A stretch of 12,124 nt of DNA, from positions 1 to 12,124 of the forward strand of contig CAZHOV010000176.1 in the NCBI GenBank assembly GCA_964534315.1, written 5' to 3'. The number at the start of each line of letters is the position of its first letter. Position 1 is the first letter of the stretch. This document shows, piece by piece, positions 1 through 6,802 of this stretch. Below the pieces are notes generated by a model, which worked only from the letters and a program-made list of their open reading frames with translations, was not told the origin of the DNA and did no database searches. The position numbers were made by a program, and so were the translations under genes. Origin of the DNA: CAZHOV01 sp964534315. GTDB taxonomy: Bacteria > Bacteroidota > Bacteroidia > Chitinophagales > Saprospiraceae.

Positions 1-41
1 CATCGCTCATCAATGTTCACAGTGAGTTTTTGCACAATCTG

Positions 42-145
42 CCGTTGTACCGTTGCACCCTTGTACCGTTGCATCGTTACACCCTTGTACCCTTTATCCC
101 CCTACACCATTATACCGTTCCCTCGTTGCACCCTTGTACCGTTGC
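42..145. repeat. Degenerate 8-bp tandem array (CCGTTGCA type)
   Basis: Successive 8-nt units can be read without gaps from 42: CCGTTGTA, CCGTTGCA, CCCTTGTA, CCGTTGCA, TCGTTACA, CCCTTGTA. A more degraded middle follows, and the pattern returns as CCCTTGTA, CCGTTGCA near 130-145. The array lies just beyond the 3' end of rlmB. The 12-mer at 42-53 recurs in reverse complement at 2629-2640. Any reading frame through it looks like a repeat artefact (Cys/Pro/Leu-rich) and is not called as a gene. Confidence 0.75.
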
Positions 146-159
146 AATTTTCTCAAGAC

Positions 160-921
160 TCAAGACCCAATACTCCTCCTCTGCCTTACCACTTCGGCCA
201 GCAAAACGCCCGTAGCTACGGATACATTAAGTGAATCGGTGGTGCCAAGTTGCGGGATCATAGCTATTTTGTCGGCTTTATTGAGCAGGCTGCGGGATAC
301 GCCTTCGCCTTCCTCACCCATGATGATAGCAGTGGGAAGGGTAAAATCTACCTCATACATTTCAACGGCTTCTTCCAGGGCGGAGGCGACGATTTGGATG
401 CCCGAGTCTTTGAGAAAATCTACTGATTTATTGAGGCTATGCTCCCGGCAGACGGGAATTTTGGTCAATGCACCCGCAGAAGTTTTTAGTGCTTCCGAAT
501 TGATGAGGGCAGAGCCTTTAGAGGGGACAAGCATGGCGTGAGCGCCTAGTACTTCAGCCGAGCGGGCGATAGCTCCAAAGTTTCGAACATCGGTGATACT
601 GTCTAAAATTAGTAAAAGTGGCGTTGCTCCTTTTTCATAAATATGGGGCATGACATCTTCCAGTCTGTAATAGGGTATAAGCGAAATTTGCCCAATGACG
701 CCTTGATGATTACCTCTGACAATTCTATTTAATCGTTCCTTAGGCGTAACCGATAAGGGCACTCGTTTTTCTCGGCAAAGGCTGCGCAATTCCTTTTCAA
801 ATTCACCGCGGATAGTAGTCTGGAGCCAGATCTTCTCGATAGGTGTCCCTTCTTTTAGTGCATCCATCACGGGATGACGGCCATAGATAAGAGTGGGTTG
901 GTCTTTTTTGGAATGTGCCAT
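160..921 (-). CDS. rlmB: 23S rRNA (guanosine-2'-O-)-methyltransferase RlmB, SpoU/TrmH family
   Basis: This 253-aa SPOUT methyltransferase is predicted to transfer a methyl group from S-adenosylmethionine to a guanosine 2'-OH in 23S rRNA (G2251 in E. coli numbering). The N-terminal substrate-binding domain spans about residues 10-75 (LIYGRHPVMDAL, then RGNHQGVIGQ). The catalytic domain carries the three family motifs: motif 1 at 107-129 with Asn114 and Arg120, motif 2 MGEEGEGVS at 201-209, and motif 3 IPQLGTTDSLNVSVATG at 222-238, which forms the trefoil-knot cofactor site. Length is normal for the family. The ATG at 921 places the start directly before the GRHPV block, and an 8-bp repeat array begins 14 bp upstream. 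TrmH-family relatives acting on tRNA are the main alternative, but the N-terminal domain favours RlmB. Apparently intact. Confidence 0.93.
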   Translation of the reverse strand: MAHSKKDQPTLIYGRHPVMDALKEGTPIEKIWLQTTIRGEFEKELRSLCREKRVPLSVTPKERLNRIVRGNHQGVIGQISLIPYYRLEDVMPHIYEKGATPLLLILDSITDVRNFGAIARSAEVLGAHAMLVPSKGSALINSEALKTSAGALTKIPVCREHSLNKSVDFLKDSGIQIVASALEEAVEMYEVDFTLPTAIIMGEEGEGVSRSLLNKADKIAMIPQLGTTDSLNVSVATGVLLAEVVRQRRSIGS

Positions 922-934
922 GGGGTAAAGGTAA

Positions 935-1006
935 GGAAAGTTGGAAAATAGGAAAGTTGGAAAGTTGGAAAATAGGAAAGTTGGAAAATAGGAAAATAGG
1001 AAAATG
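935..1006. repeat. 8-bp tandem array (GGAAAGTT/GGAAAATA) upstream of rlmB
   Basis: Nine gap-free 8-nt units run from 935: GGAAAGTT, GGAAAATA, GGAAAGTT, GGAAAGTT, GGAAAATA, GGAAAGTT, GGAAAATA, GGAAAATA, GGAAAATG. The array lies just upstream of the rlmB start, so it would be a pyrimidine-rich leader in that transcript. The same unit family recurs at 9267-9354, again at the 5' end of a minus-strand gene, where it is translated. Confidence 0.9.
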
Positions 1007-1033
1007 GGGACAAAAAATAAAAATTAACTATGG

Positions 1034-1063
1034 TTCTCTGTGCTCTCTGTGCCTCTGTGGTTG
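1034..1063. repeat. CTCTGTG short repeat (three copies, about 9-bp spacing)
   Basis: Three CTCTGTG cores follow each other at 1036-1061 with 9-10 nt spacing. They lie in the spacer between rlmB and the M90 peptidase. The rest of that spacer (about 1064-1194) shows no gene or recognisable signal. I have the impression that CTCTGTG-type strings are common intergenic repeats in many genomes, but I could not verify this. Confidence 0.5.
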
Positions 1064-1194
1064 CCCCTAAGAATATGAGTCATTGCATGTAGGGATAAGG
1101 GAAATATGAAGTATGAAATCCGTGACTACGCCAATACTTTACTACGCTAAAACATCGATTTTCAATATTTTACAAAAATGTAGGTGTTAATGAT

Positions 1195-2010
1195 CTAAGC
1201 GATTTTTTCTTCAAATATTTTATCCAGCATATCATATAACTCCGGATGCTTTCTCTTTAGCAGCTTGGGGCGCTCAAAGAAGTACTCAGCTGCCACAGCA
1301 TAAAACTCGCTTTTTTGGGTGCCGCCATAGGGGTTTATATCGGATCGATTTTCATATATCTCTTCGATCTTCTTTTCCATCAAATGTATCCAGGGTAGGA
1401 TATACTGCTTTTCCAGTAGCTTTTCCGGTATACCATCAATGGTTCCGTCTGCCTTGTCGAGCAGGTGGACGAACTCATGGATAGCCGTATTTTTCTTATC
1501 GGATTCATTGGCAAAGCCTAAGTGAAGGGCTGGTTTGGAAAGAATCATTTGTCCGTTCATAAAGCCGGAGCCGACCATACCTAGGATGTTCCGCTTTTCT
1601 CCTGCTGTCTGGAAGTTTTCGTCAAAGGTTCCTTTGTAAAGCAACACTTCCGATAGGTTGGTGTACTTCCAATCCGGAAAACGAAAAATGGGAATGACGG
1701 CACTGGCGGCGACTAGTAGCCGGTCTGTAGTCGTCACTTCGGTCTCGATACCGGTGATCTGGCAGTTGAGCAGAAATTCCTGGACTTCATATTCAAACGT
1801 CTTCTTGTCTTTCCTGCTCAAAGCTCGATAAAACGGAATTTTTTGGGAAAGGATCGTACGCCATTCGGGTGGAATAGACTGTTTAGGCTGTTTCCAGGAG
1901 TAGTTTTTTTCTATCTGGTAAACCAGCAGAATGACAACACCAAGGAGCAGCAGAACGATTACAATATTTGTCATAAGGGTAAAAATAAGGTTTTTTTGAA
2001 TACCGTTCAC
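1195..2010 (-). CDS. Membrane-anchored zinc metallopeptidase, M90/MtfA-like
   Basis: A 271-aa protein with one N-terminal membrane helix (about residues 9-31) followed by an M90-type peptidase domain. The zinc site is HEFVH (His178, Glu179, His182). The downstream FYAVAAEYFFERP block at 236-248 supplies Glu242 as the probable third zinc ligand, matching the family's SEYFF element. In E. coli, MtfA is a soluble peptidase affecting the Mlc glucose repressor; a membrane-tethered version need not share that role. The start chosen is GTG at 2010, because AGAAGGA lies just upstream. An ATG at 1974 would give 259 aa and shorten the helix. The gene is divergent from the S74 protein gene with about 115 bp between starts. 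Active-site residues are present and no lesion was seen. Confidence 0.85.
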   Translation of the reverse strand: MNGIQKNLIFTLMTNIVIVLLLLGVVILLVYQIEKNYSWKQPKQSIPPEWRTILSQKIPFYRALSRKDKKTFEYEVQEFLLNCQITGIETEVTTTDRLLVAASAVIPIFRFPDWKYTNLSEVLLYKGTFDENFQTAGEKRNILGMVGSGFMNGQMILSKPALHLGFANESDKKNTAIHEFVHLLDKADGTIDGIPEKLLEKQYILPWIHLMEKKIEEIYENRSDINPYGGTQKSEFYAVAAEYFFERPKLLKRKHPELYDMLDKIFEEKIA

Positions 2011-2125
2011 CGTTCCTTCTTTGCGAGAAACCCAAAATAAAACCTTATCTTTAGGTACTTTTTTTGTTGTCTGTCAAATAAACTCGTTAGTAACCTTTTT
2101 CCTAATCAAAACAACGACTAAAACC

Positions 2126-2584
2126 ATGCAAAAGTCTTTCGTTCTGATGCTTGTAGCCCTCTTTTTTGTTCAACTAGGATTATTTGTTCAGGATAGCCTC
2201 CAAACCGAAGTACAAGCTCCGATGGTCCTGCCAAACGATGATGGTTATTCCTACTCCGACCGGAACCTGAAAAAAAATATTAGTGAAATCACCGATCCCA
2301 TCAAAAAGTTAAACCAACTCAACGGTTATTATTACCAATGGAAGCAAGATGATGACCAAAGTACGCAAGTAGGGGTGATTGCCCAGGAAGTAAAGGAGGC
2401 CCTTCCAGAATTGGTCAAAAGTGGCCCCAATGGCATGACAGTAGATTATGAAAAAATAGTAGCCCTCTTGATCGAAGTGAATCAAGCTCAGCAACAGACC
2501 TTGGATATTCTCCAGCAAGACCTCGCAGACCACCAGTACCGAATGAAAAACCTAGAAGCAAAGGTTAGAGAATTGGGGAAGTAA
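2126..2584 (+). CDS. Small secreted protein consisting almost only of an S74 intramolecular chaperone domain
   Basis: A 152-aa protein. Residues 1-22 form a signal peptide (MQKSFVLMLVALFFVQLGLF). After about 20 linker residues comes a Peptidase_S74 domain: SDRNLKKNI at 44-52, then VGVIAQEVKEALPELV, a VDYEKIVALLIEVNQ helix and a C-terminal coiled coil. S74 domains normally sit at the end of phage tail spikes or large surface fibres, trimerise them and cleave themselves off with a Ser/Lys dyad. Here Ser44 and Lys49 keep the Ser-to-Lys spacing of five known from endosialidase. The unusual point is that almost no fibre precedes the cleavage site. Another open 35 codons exist upstream, but the ATG at 2126 is preferred because it puts the signal peptide at the N-terminus. 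Confidence 0.8.
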   Translation: MQKSFVLMLVALFFVQLGLFVQDSLQTEVQAPMVLPNDDGYSYSDRNLKKNISEITDPIKKLNQLNGYYYQWKQDDDQSTQVGVIAQEVKEALPELVKSGPNGMTVDYEKIVALLIEVNQAQQQTLDILQQDLADHQYRMKNLEAKVRELGK

Positions 2585-2812
2585 GATTAGACTGAAGTGT
2601 TGAGGGCGATGCATTATTTTCGGGTTTTACGGTACAACGGTCCAACAGTTTGTTGGTATAAGCGGCAAATCAAAATTGCTTGTAGAATAATTTTGTTCGA
2701 AAGATATTGACTAAACAATTGAATACTTGGAGATTGTGCTGGAAATATCTTCCGAACTAAAAAAAATTATTCTACCAATTTTTTTGCCTTACTACTTAAT
2801 TTTAATTTCAAA

Positions 2813-3655
2813 ATGAAATATAATTTTCTTTTTCCGGTACTCTTTTTTCTATCCTATGCGCTAAATGCCCAGCAACCCTACGAACTCATAGACGACGGGG
2901 GCATTTATGTTGAACAATAAGATTCTTCTTACACGAATGAGAATAGATATACGGAGGATAACTCGGTTTACCAGCAAGATGAAGTGCGGATTTATTCCTA
3001 CTACTACACTTCTCCTGAAGGCGAAAACTTTTTGATCCGATCAACTTCAGGGGGAGAATCAGGAAGGCCTGCATGGAACTTTATTCCACAACGAGAAAAA
3101 GATAGTTCTACTGTGACACACATACACCAAACGGTAATGTACGGCCTTCAGGGGTTTGACCGGATGATCCCGGATTATAGCCAATCCATCATTCTATATG
3201 AGTATTATACTGACCAGGGATCAGAATCGTACAATGAGATGACCGGAGTAATTGAAAATGTGCAGAATATCTGGATGCATCCTCCCCGGACCGTATTATT
3301 CCGGATTTTGGAATTGAATCCCTTCCCTTTCATTCAAAGACCTTATGAAGCCGGAAATAAATGGAGTTGGGAATTGTCTATCGGAAGTCCCTGGGGAGAT
3401 AATCGCTGGAAAACCTGGGAAGGCCGCATCCTTAATGAGATGGAATATGAAATCACCGGATTGAAGAAAATGCCTTCAAGGTTGGGAATGCTGGAATGTT
3501 GGGAGGTGATAGCCACCGCCAAAAGCGAGCTCGGAAAGACGAGCCTGAAAGCCTATTTTCACGAACAACATGGATTTGTAAAACTCGATTATACCAATAT
3601 TGATGGAAGTAGTGTGGTACTAGATTTGGAAGAAGTGAAAATAGTAGAAAATTAG
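2813..3655 (+). pseudogene. Secreted hypothetical protein interrupted by an in-frame TAA at 2918-2920
   Basis: ATG at 2813 opens a clean signal peptide (MKYNFLFPVLFFLSYALNAQ) followed by QPYELIDDGGIYVEQ. Codon 36 is TAA. The same frame then continues without another stop for 244 residues to 3655, and the text across the stop reads as one protein (EQ-stop-DSSYTNENRYTED). The downstream part is rich in aromatic residues and beta-prone segments (WKTWEGRIL, YEITGL, KAYFHEQHGFVKLDYTNIDG). The final blocks resemble the beta-sheet tail seen in secreted Bacteroidota proteins of unknown function. I do not recognise the family. Within the second part the first usable start is GTG at 2984, which would lack a signal peptide. 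Either one substitution has inactivated the gene, or the base is a sequence error. Confidence 0.75.
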
Positions 3656-3666
3656 ATAACTACGCT

Positions 3667-3753
3667 GGTTGGTACGTCTTCGTGCCAACCCAAACGCTAT
3701 GCTGGTTGGTACGTCTTCGTACCAACCTAAATTCCGGGTGCGTCCTCGCACCC
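3667..3753. repeat. Cluster of three perfect hairpins (palindromic repeat family, cluster 1)
   Basis: Hairpin 1 is 3667-3690: stem GGTTGGTACG, loop TCTT, 10 bp with one G-T pair. Hairpin 2 is 3704-3727: the same left arm and loop, 10 perfect pairs. Hairpin 3 is 3736-3753: stem GGGTGCG, loop TCCT, 7 perfect pairs. Hairpins 1 and 2 share a short 5' flank, TA(C/T)GCTGG counting into the stem. The cluster starts 12 bp after the stop of the interrupted secreted gene and ends 50 bp before the reductase start. No U-tract follows, so these are not standard terminators. The same family recurs at 11091-11245. Confidence 0.85.
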
Positions 3754-3803
3754 ATCTAACTCATTTTCTAGCCCCATACAAAATAAGTATTACCTTTATT
3801 AGT

Positions 3804-4340
3804 ATGAGAAAAGTAATTCTATATATCGCCACCAGCCTTGACGGTTTTATTGCCGGACCCGACGGCAATATCGACTGGCTCCATGACCCCGATTTTGAGA
3901 TCCCCAATGAAGATTTCGGTTATCAGACTTTTTATGACAGTATTGACACTACGTTGATGGGCAATGCCACCTATCAGCAGGTGTTGGGCTTTGATGTTCC
4001 CTTTCCTTATGAAGGTAAAACCAATTATGTATTTACCCGGACGGCATCACAAGAAAAAGACGAGCATGTTACCTTCATTTCGGAAGATATTCCTGGTTTT
4101 GTTAAGCAGCTCAAAGAGCAACCCGGCAAAGACATCTGGCTGGTCGGCGGTGGTCAGATCAACTCTATATTGGTGGAACATGACTTAATTGACCAGATTA
4201 TTCTGTCGGTTATTCCTGTTAAATTGGAGGAAGGAATTCCGTTGTTTAATGATTTGAATATGCTGAAGAAGTTTGGGTTAGAGAAAAGTACGAGTTATGA
4301 GAATGGATTTGTGCAGATGGTGTATGGGGGAACGCCGTAG
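3804..4340 (+). CDS. Dihydrofolate reductase-like / RibD C-terminal domain protein
   Basis: A 178-aa single-domain protein of the RibD_C/DHFR-like fold. Residues 4-17 (VILYIATSLDGFIA) form the first strand and the loop typical of the family. TTLMGNATYQ is at 49-58, and WLVGGGQINSILVEHDLID at 112-130 holds the glycine-rich NADP(H)-binding turn. ILSVIPVKLEEGIPLF at 133-148 is the closing block. It is probably an NADPH-dependent reductase, but the substrate cannot be told from sequence; many such proteins act neither in folate nor in riboflavin synthesis. An open frame extends upstream through the hairpin cluster, but the ATG at 3804 puts the first strand at the N-terminus as usual. The last codons (Gly-Thr-Pro-stop) lie inside an 8-bp repeat array. 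Confidence 0.88.
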   Translation: MRKVILYIATSLDGFIAGPDGNIDWLHDPDFEIPNEDFGYQTFYDSIDTTLMGNATYQQVLGFDVPFPYEGKTNYVFTRTASQEKDEHVTFISEDIPGFVKQLKEQPGKDIWLVGGGQINSILVEHDLIDQIILSVIPVKLEEGIPLFNDLNMLKKFGLEKSTSYENGFVQMVYGGTP

Positions 4341-4369
4341 CGACATAACGACAAAACGTCTTAGCGAAA
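4330..4369. repeat. 8-bp tandem array spanning a stop codon (TAACGACA type)
   Basis: Five gap-free units: GAACGCCG, TAGCGACA, TAACGACA, AAACGTCT, TAGCGAAA. The (A/G)CG core recurs every 8 bp (4332, 4340, 4348, 4356, 4364). The reductase stop TAG (4338-4340) is the first three bases of the second unit. The related core spacing at 6703-6742 suggests the same class. Confidence 0.65.
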
Positions 4370-4454
4370 AAATCCTTTTTTTTGTGTTTTTAAAATTTTT
4401 AAAATTTTTATAACTTTAAAAAATAATATTTGGAAAACTAAACTATTAACCTAA

Positions 4455-5609
4455 ATGGAAACGAAAAGTCAAATTAGGGATTTGATTGTTAAAAATAAAT
4501 TCTTTGAGGCTATCCGACTACTTTACCCTGAGTTGAAGTCTTTGAAAGATAAAAATGCTTTAATGACAATTGAGGGCAGGTATAATGATTTGCAAAATAG
4601 AGATTCTTTAGGCATTTTATCGGAACAAGACAAAAATATTGAGACCAATAAGATTAGAGCCAATCTTCTCGAACTTTTCCAAAAAGCTTATCCGGTAAAC
4701 CCTCCATTACAAAGGCAAAGAAGAAAAACGATACTTTTAATTTCTATTTTTATTTGCATTGCACTTGTAGCATTCGTTATTTTTAAATTTCTAATTCCTC
4801 AACCAAAACAGTGTTTAGATCGAAAGATTGCCGTGCTTGTAGCCAATTTTCAAAATACTCAAACCGAAAACGAAAGGGATGGATTTGCTAACACATTAGT
4901 TACAAGAATGGATCATTATCTAGAAGATTCTCTGTATGATGTCTTACCGGTAGGTGCACAAACCCGAGAATTAAGAAGGTATGACGATGTAATTAAAAAA
5001 ACACATTTTGAATCATCTTGTGATACCAGTGGTCTTTTTATTAATGGTTTTTTAAGTGTTAAAGATAAGGTGTTTAATGTTTATATTACATTAGTAAATC
5101 TGGCATTTCAAATCCCGGAACTCGCCAACAATAATAATTCCATCTTATTAGAAAATCCCTCTGGTTTGGAGTTTTCTATTGCTAAGGATGCTGCTTTTCT
5201 CGCTGATTTTCTACTTGCCGTATTAATGATTTATGAGGGAAAAACCTATGAGGCATTAGAACAATTTGTCGCTCTGGAAAAAAATAAACAAAATATTATT
5301 GAAGAAGATAAAAACGTTAGGGCTGGGATTGCTTTTTTTAAGGGCAATTGTTTTGCTCTTAGAGGCGATAGGGATAGGGCACATAAACAATACGATCTAG
5401 CCCGGAAGAATGGAAATTTCGAGATAAAAAAGGCTGCGACAAAAAATAAGGTAATAGCCAATAACATCAATGAGGGAATGAACGAAGATCCGGAACTGAG
5501 AAAACAAATCGAAAAAAATAAACAAGAACATTCCAAATTTGAAAAGGAACTTATTAAATTTTTTAAATCCCTAGGTAAAAACATCAAAAATTTAAAAATT
5601 TTTCAATAA
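4455..5609 (+). CDS. EAD11-like N-terminal domain, membrane helix, TolB_N-like domain and TPR-like region
   Basis: A 384-aa protein. Residues 1-76 match effector-associated domain 11: IRDLIVKNKFFEAIRLL, then GRYNDLQNRDSLGILSEQD and a closing helix NKIRANLLELF. EADs are death-domain-like adaptors that bring conflict-system effectors together. RQRRK precedes a single membrane helix (about 92-114), which predicts a cytoplasmic EAD and a periplasmic C-terminus. Residues 124-214 (RKIAVLVANFQNT to VYITLVNL) resemble the TolB_N/FlgO-type alpha-beta domain often found before TPRs. Residues about 249-322 look like degenerate TPRs (YEGKTYEALEQF, GNCFALRGDRDRAHKQYDLA). A lysine-rich helical tail follows. 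Base use differs from its neighbours: 4741-4800 and 5281-5340 each hold 15 G/C in 60, against 32 in 60 at 3841-3900, suggesting recent acquisition. The only promoter-like string is AATATTTG at 4425-4432, one base off the Bacteroidota -7 element. No partner EAD gene is in view. Confidence 0.72.
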   Translation: METKSQIRDLIVKNKFFEAIRLLYPELKSLKDKNALMTIEGRYNDLQNRDSLGILSEQDKNIETNKIRANLLELFQKAYPVNPPLQRQRRKTILLISIFICIALVAFVIFKFLIPQPKQCLDRKIAVLVANFQNTQTENERDGFANTLVTRMDHYLEDSLYDVLPVGAQTRELRRYDDVIKKTHFESSCDTSGLFINGFLSVKDKVFNVYITLVNLAFQIPELANNNNSILLENPSGLEFSIAKDAAFLADFLLAVLMIYEGKTYEALEQFVALEKNKQNIIEEDKNVRAGIAFFKGNCFALRGDRDRAHKQYDLARKNGNFEIKKAATKNKVIANNINEGMNEDPELRKQIEKNKQEHSKFEKELIKFFKSLGKNIKNLKIFQ

Positions 5610-5852
5610 TGCAGGTGGTGTTTAAATTTTTCAAAATGGCAATTAGGAGAATTTGAAATTCTTCTTCGATTTCAATTCCATTTTAATTTTCTTCTTGGTC
5701 TCTTTTCATTCCGGTTCATTTATATAACTCTTTTTCAAAAACAGAAAAAAAGGTTTTTGTGTAGTCCACTAGTGAGGTTGTAATCAAAAATTTCATTACT
5801 TTTAATTCACGTTCCCTTTCCAATATTCCATAATTTTACAAAAAAATCAATC

Positions 5853-6422
5853 GTGTTTTCCTCTTGGCTCAACAAACCCTATCCTCTCATCACCCGCACT
5901 AAGGACAAGCTCCTTTTGGTGTTCGGATTTGGGGTGTTTACCGCTTTGTTTTTAATACTTTATGAGCCCTTTGGAGCTGGTGAAGTGAGAGGGAATAGAA
6001 CGTTATTTCTTGCCGGCATTGGAGGTTGTGTGGCGCTGGGATTGGCCATAAATTATTTTATCACCCCTTTTATCTTAAAAAAAGTATTCCGGCCGGAAAG
6101 GTGGCAGATCAAAAAAGAGATCGTTTATCTGGCTTCTAGTTTTGTGATAATTGCCTTTTTTAATTATTTGTACAACACATATGAAGGAAAAGATATCGCC
6201 CCTTACTTTACGTATTGGGAATTTTTAGGAAAGACCTTTTCCATAGGCATTTTTCCCTTATTGGGTTTATTATTTTTGACGGAGAAATTCCTAAGTCAAA
6301 AGCATCAGGCGAAGGCCGGCGAACCAGCCCAGCAGATTCAGGATCAAACCGTTTCTCCGGCTCCAAAGCACCTAACCATACAGCCCGAGACCCAAAAGAC
6401 GCCAACCTGGAGCTACCCTTAA
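5853..6422 (+). CDS. Membrane part of a LytTR-type regulator (frameshifted, upstream fragment)
   Basis: The 189-aa reading frame starts at GTG 5853. It holds four hydrophobic helices at about 20-38, 50-74, 89-107 and 126-144, then a polar linker ending HLTIQPETQK. The rest of this frame (TPTWSYP) is an out-of-frame tail. The DNA-binding half continues in the neighbouring frame from about 6398. In related Bacteroidota regulators, a four-helix membrane sensor is fused to a C-terminal LytTR domain in one protein of about 290 residues. Restoring a single base in the A-run 6394-6397 gives a 294-aa protein with the natural junction ETQKDANLELPL. The lesion could be a genuine inactivating deletion or a sequence error. 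No good -1 slippery heptamer lies in the zero frame (codons ACC CAA AAG). Confidence 0.75.
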   Translation: MFSSWLNKPYPLITRTKDKLLLVFGFGVFTALFLILYEPFGAGEVRGNRTLFLAGIGGCVALGLAINYFITPFILKKVFRPERWQIKKEIVYLASSFVIIAFFNYLYNTYEGKDIAPYFTYWEFLGKTFSIGIFPLLGLLFLTEKFLSQKHQAKAGEPAQQIQDQTVSPAPKHLTIQPETQKTPTWSYP

Positions 6423-6736
6423 ATGATTTCCTTTTTGCTACAGCCGATAACAACTACACCATGCTCTATTACCTGCAAAATGGATCGGTACAGAAACAAC
6501 TGCTGCGGGTCTCCCTCAAAAAGGTGGAAGACCAACTTCAGAATGTTGAAGAAATTATCCGCTGCCAACGCTCCTATCTGGTTAATAAACTCAACATCCG
6601 GGATATCACCGGCAATGCCCGCTCGCTGAATATATTGATGCGGGAATATGAGGGGATGATTCCGGTGTCGAGGAGTTTTCCGAAGGAGGCGTTGGGGGGC
6701 TGTAACGCCTTAACGCCTTACGCTGAAACGCTCTAA
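6398..6736 (+). pseudogene. LytTR DNA-binding domain (frameshifted, downstream fragment)
   Basis: The meaningful sequence begins DANLELPLNDFLFATADNN and runs through YTMLYYLQNG and LLRVSLKKVEDQL, then IIRCQRSYLVN and ISVSRSF-like block IPVSRSFPKE, which are hallmarks of LytTR domains binding DNA as response regulators. The frame stays open upstream to 6215, but that text is not protein-like. The domain has no start of its own, so it would not be made without the membrane part. The last 12 residues (GCNALTPYAETL) are encoded by an 8-bp repeat array, so the natural C-terminus has probably been replaced or extended. It is in the -1 frame relative to the upstream fragment. Confidence 0.8.
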
Positions 6737-6742
6737 CGAAAA
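6703..6742. repeat. 8-bp tandem array (TAACGCCT type) at the 3' end of the LytTR gene
   Basis: Units are TAACGCCT, TAACGCCT, TACGCTGA, AACGCTCT, AACGAAAA. ACG cores lie at 6705, 6713, 6720, 6728 and 6736, that is 8-bp steps with one 7-bp step. It encodes the tail and stop of the LytTR frame. Two further ACGGCG units, 8 bp apart, lie at 6773-6788. Confidence 0.6.
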
Positions 6743-6802
6743 AAATAGTAGCTTTGCGCCCCAAAAATTTCTACGGCGCAACGGCGTCTTCTCCATTCTT
6801 TT

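Noticed and set aside
42..145. CRISPR-like array
   Set aside because: Units of 8 bp follow each other without spacers, and no cas gene is nearby.
13..541. Open frames on the plus strand over 13-541
   Set aside because: They run through the 8-bp array and the antisense of rlmB. The sequence is low-complexity Cys/Pro/Leu text or a shadow of the methyltransferase.
3667..3753. Intrinsic terminators
   Set aside because: Stems are strong but no T-tract follows any of them, and several occur in a row with variable stems, which suits a repeat family better.
3669..3803. Upstream extension of the reductase through the hairpins
   Set aside because: The extra 45 residues are encoded by palindromic repeats, and the family begins at the VILYIATSLDG strand right after the ATG at 3804.
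6391..6400. Programmed -1 frameshifting at CCCAAAAG in the LytTR gene
   Set aside because: The heptamer CCCAAAA is not in the required X XXY YYZ frame (zero-frame codons are ACC CAA AAG). The P-site tRNA would lose pairing, and the same octamer marks a break of opposite sign on the other strand elsewhere.
6755..6780. Bidirectional terminator TGCGCC / GGCGCA between the convergent LytTR and caspase-TPR genes
   Set aside because: Only 6 pairs across a 14-nt loop and no T-tract on either side. The right arm is part of an ACGGCG repeat.
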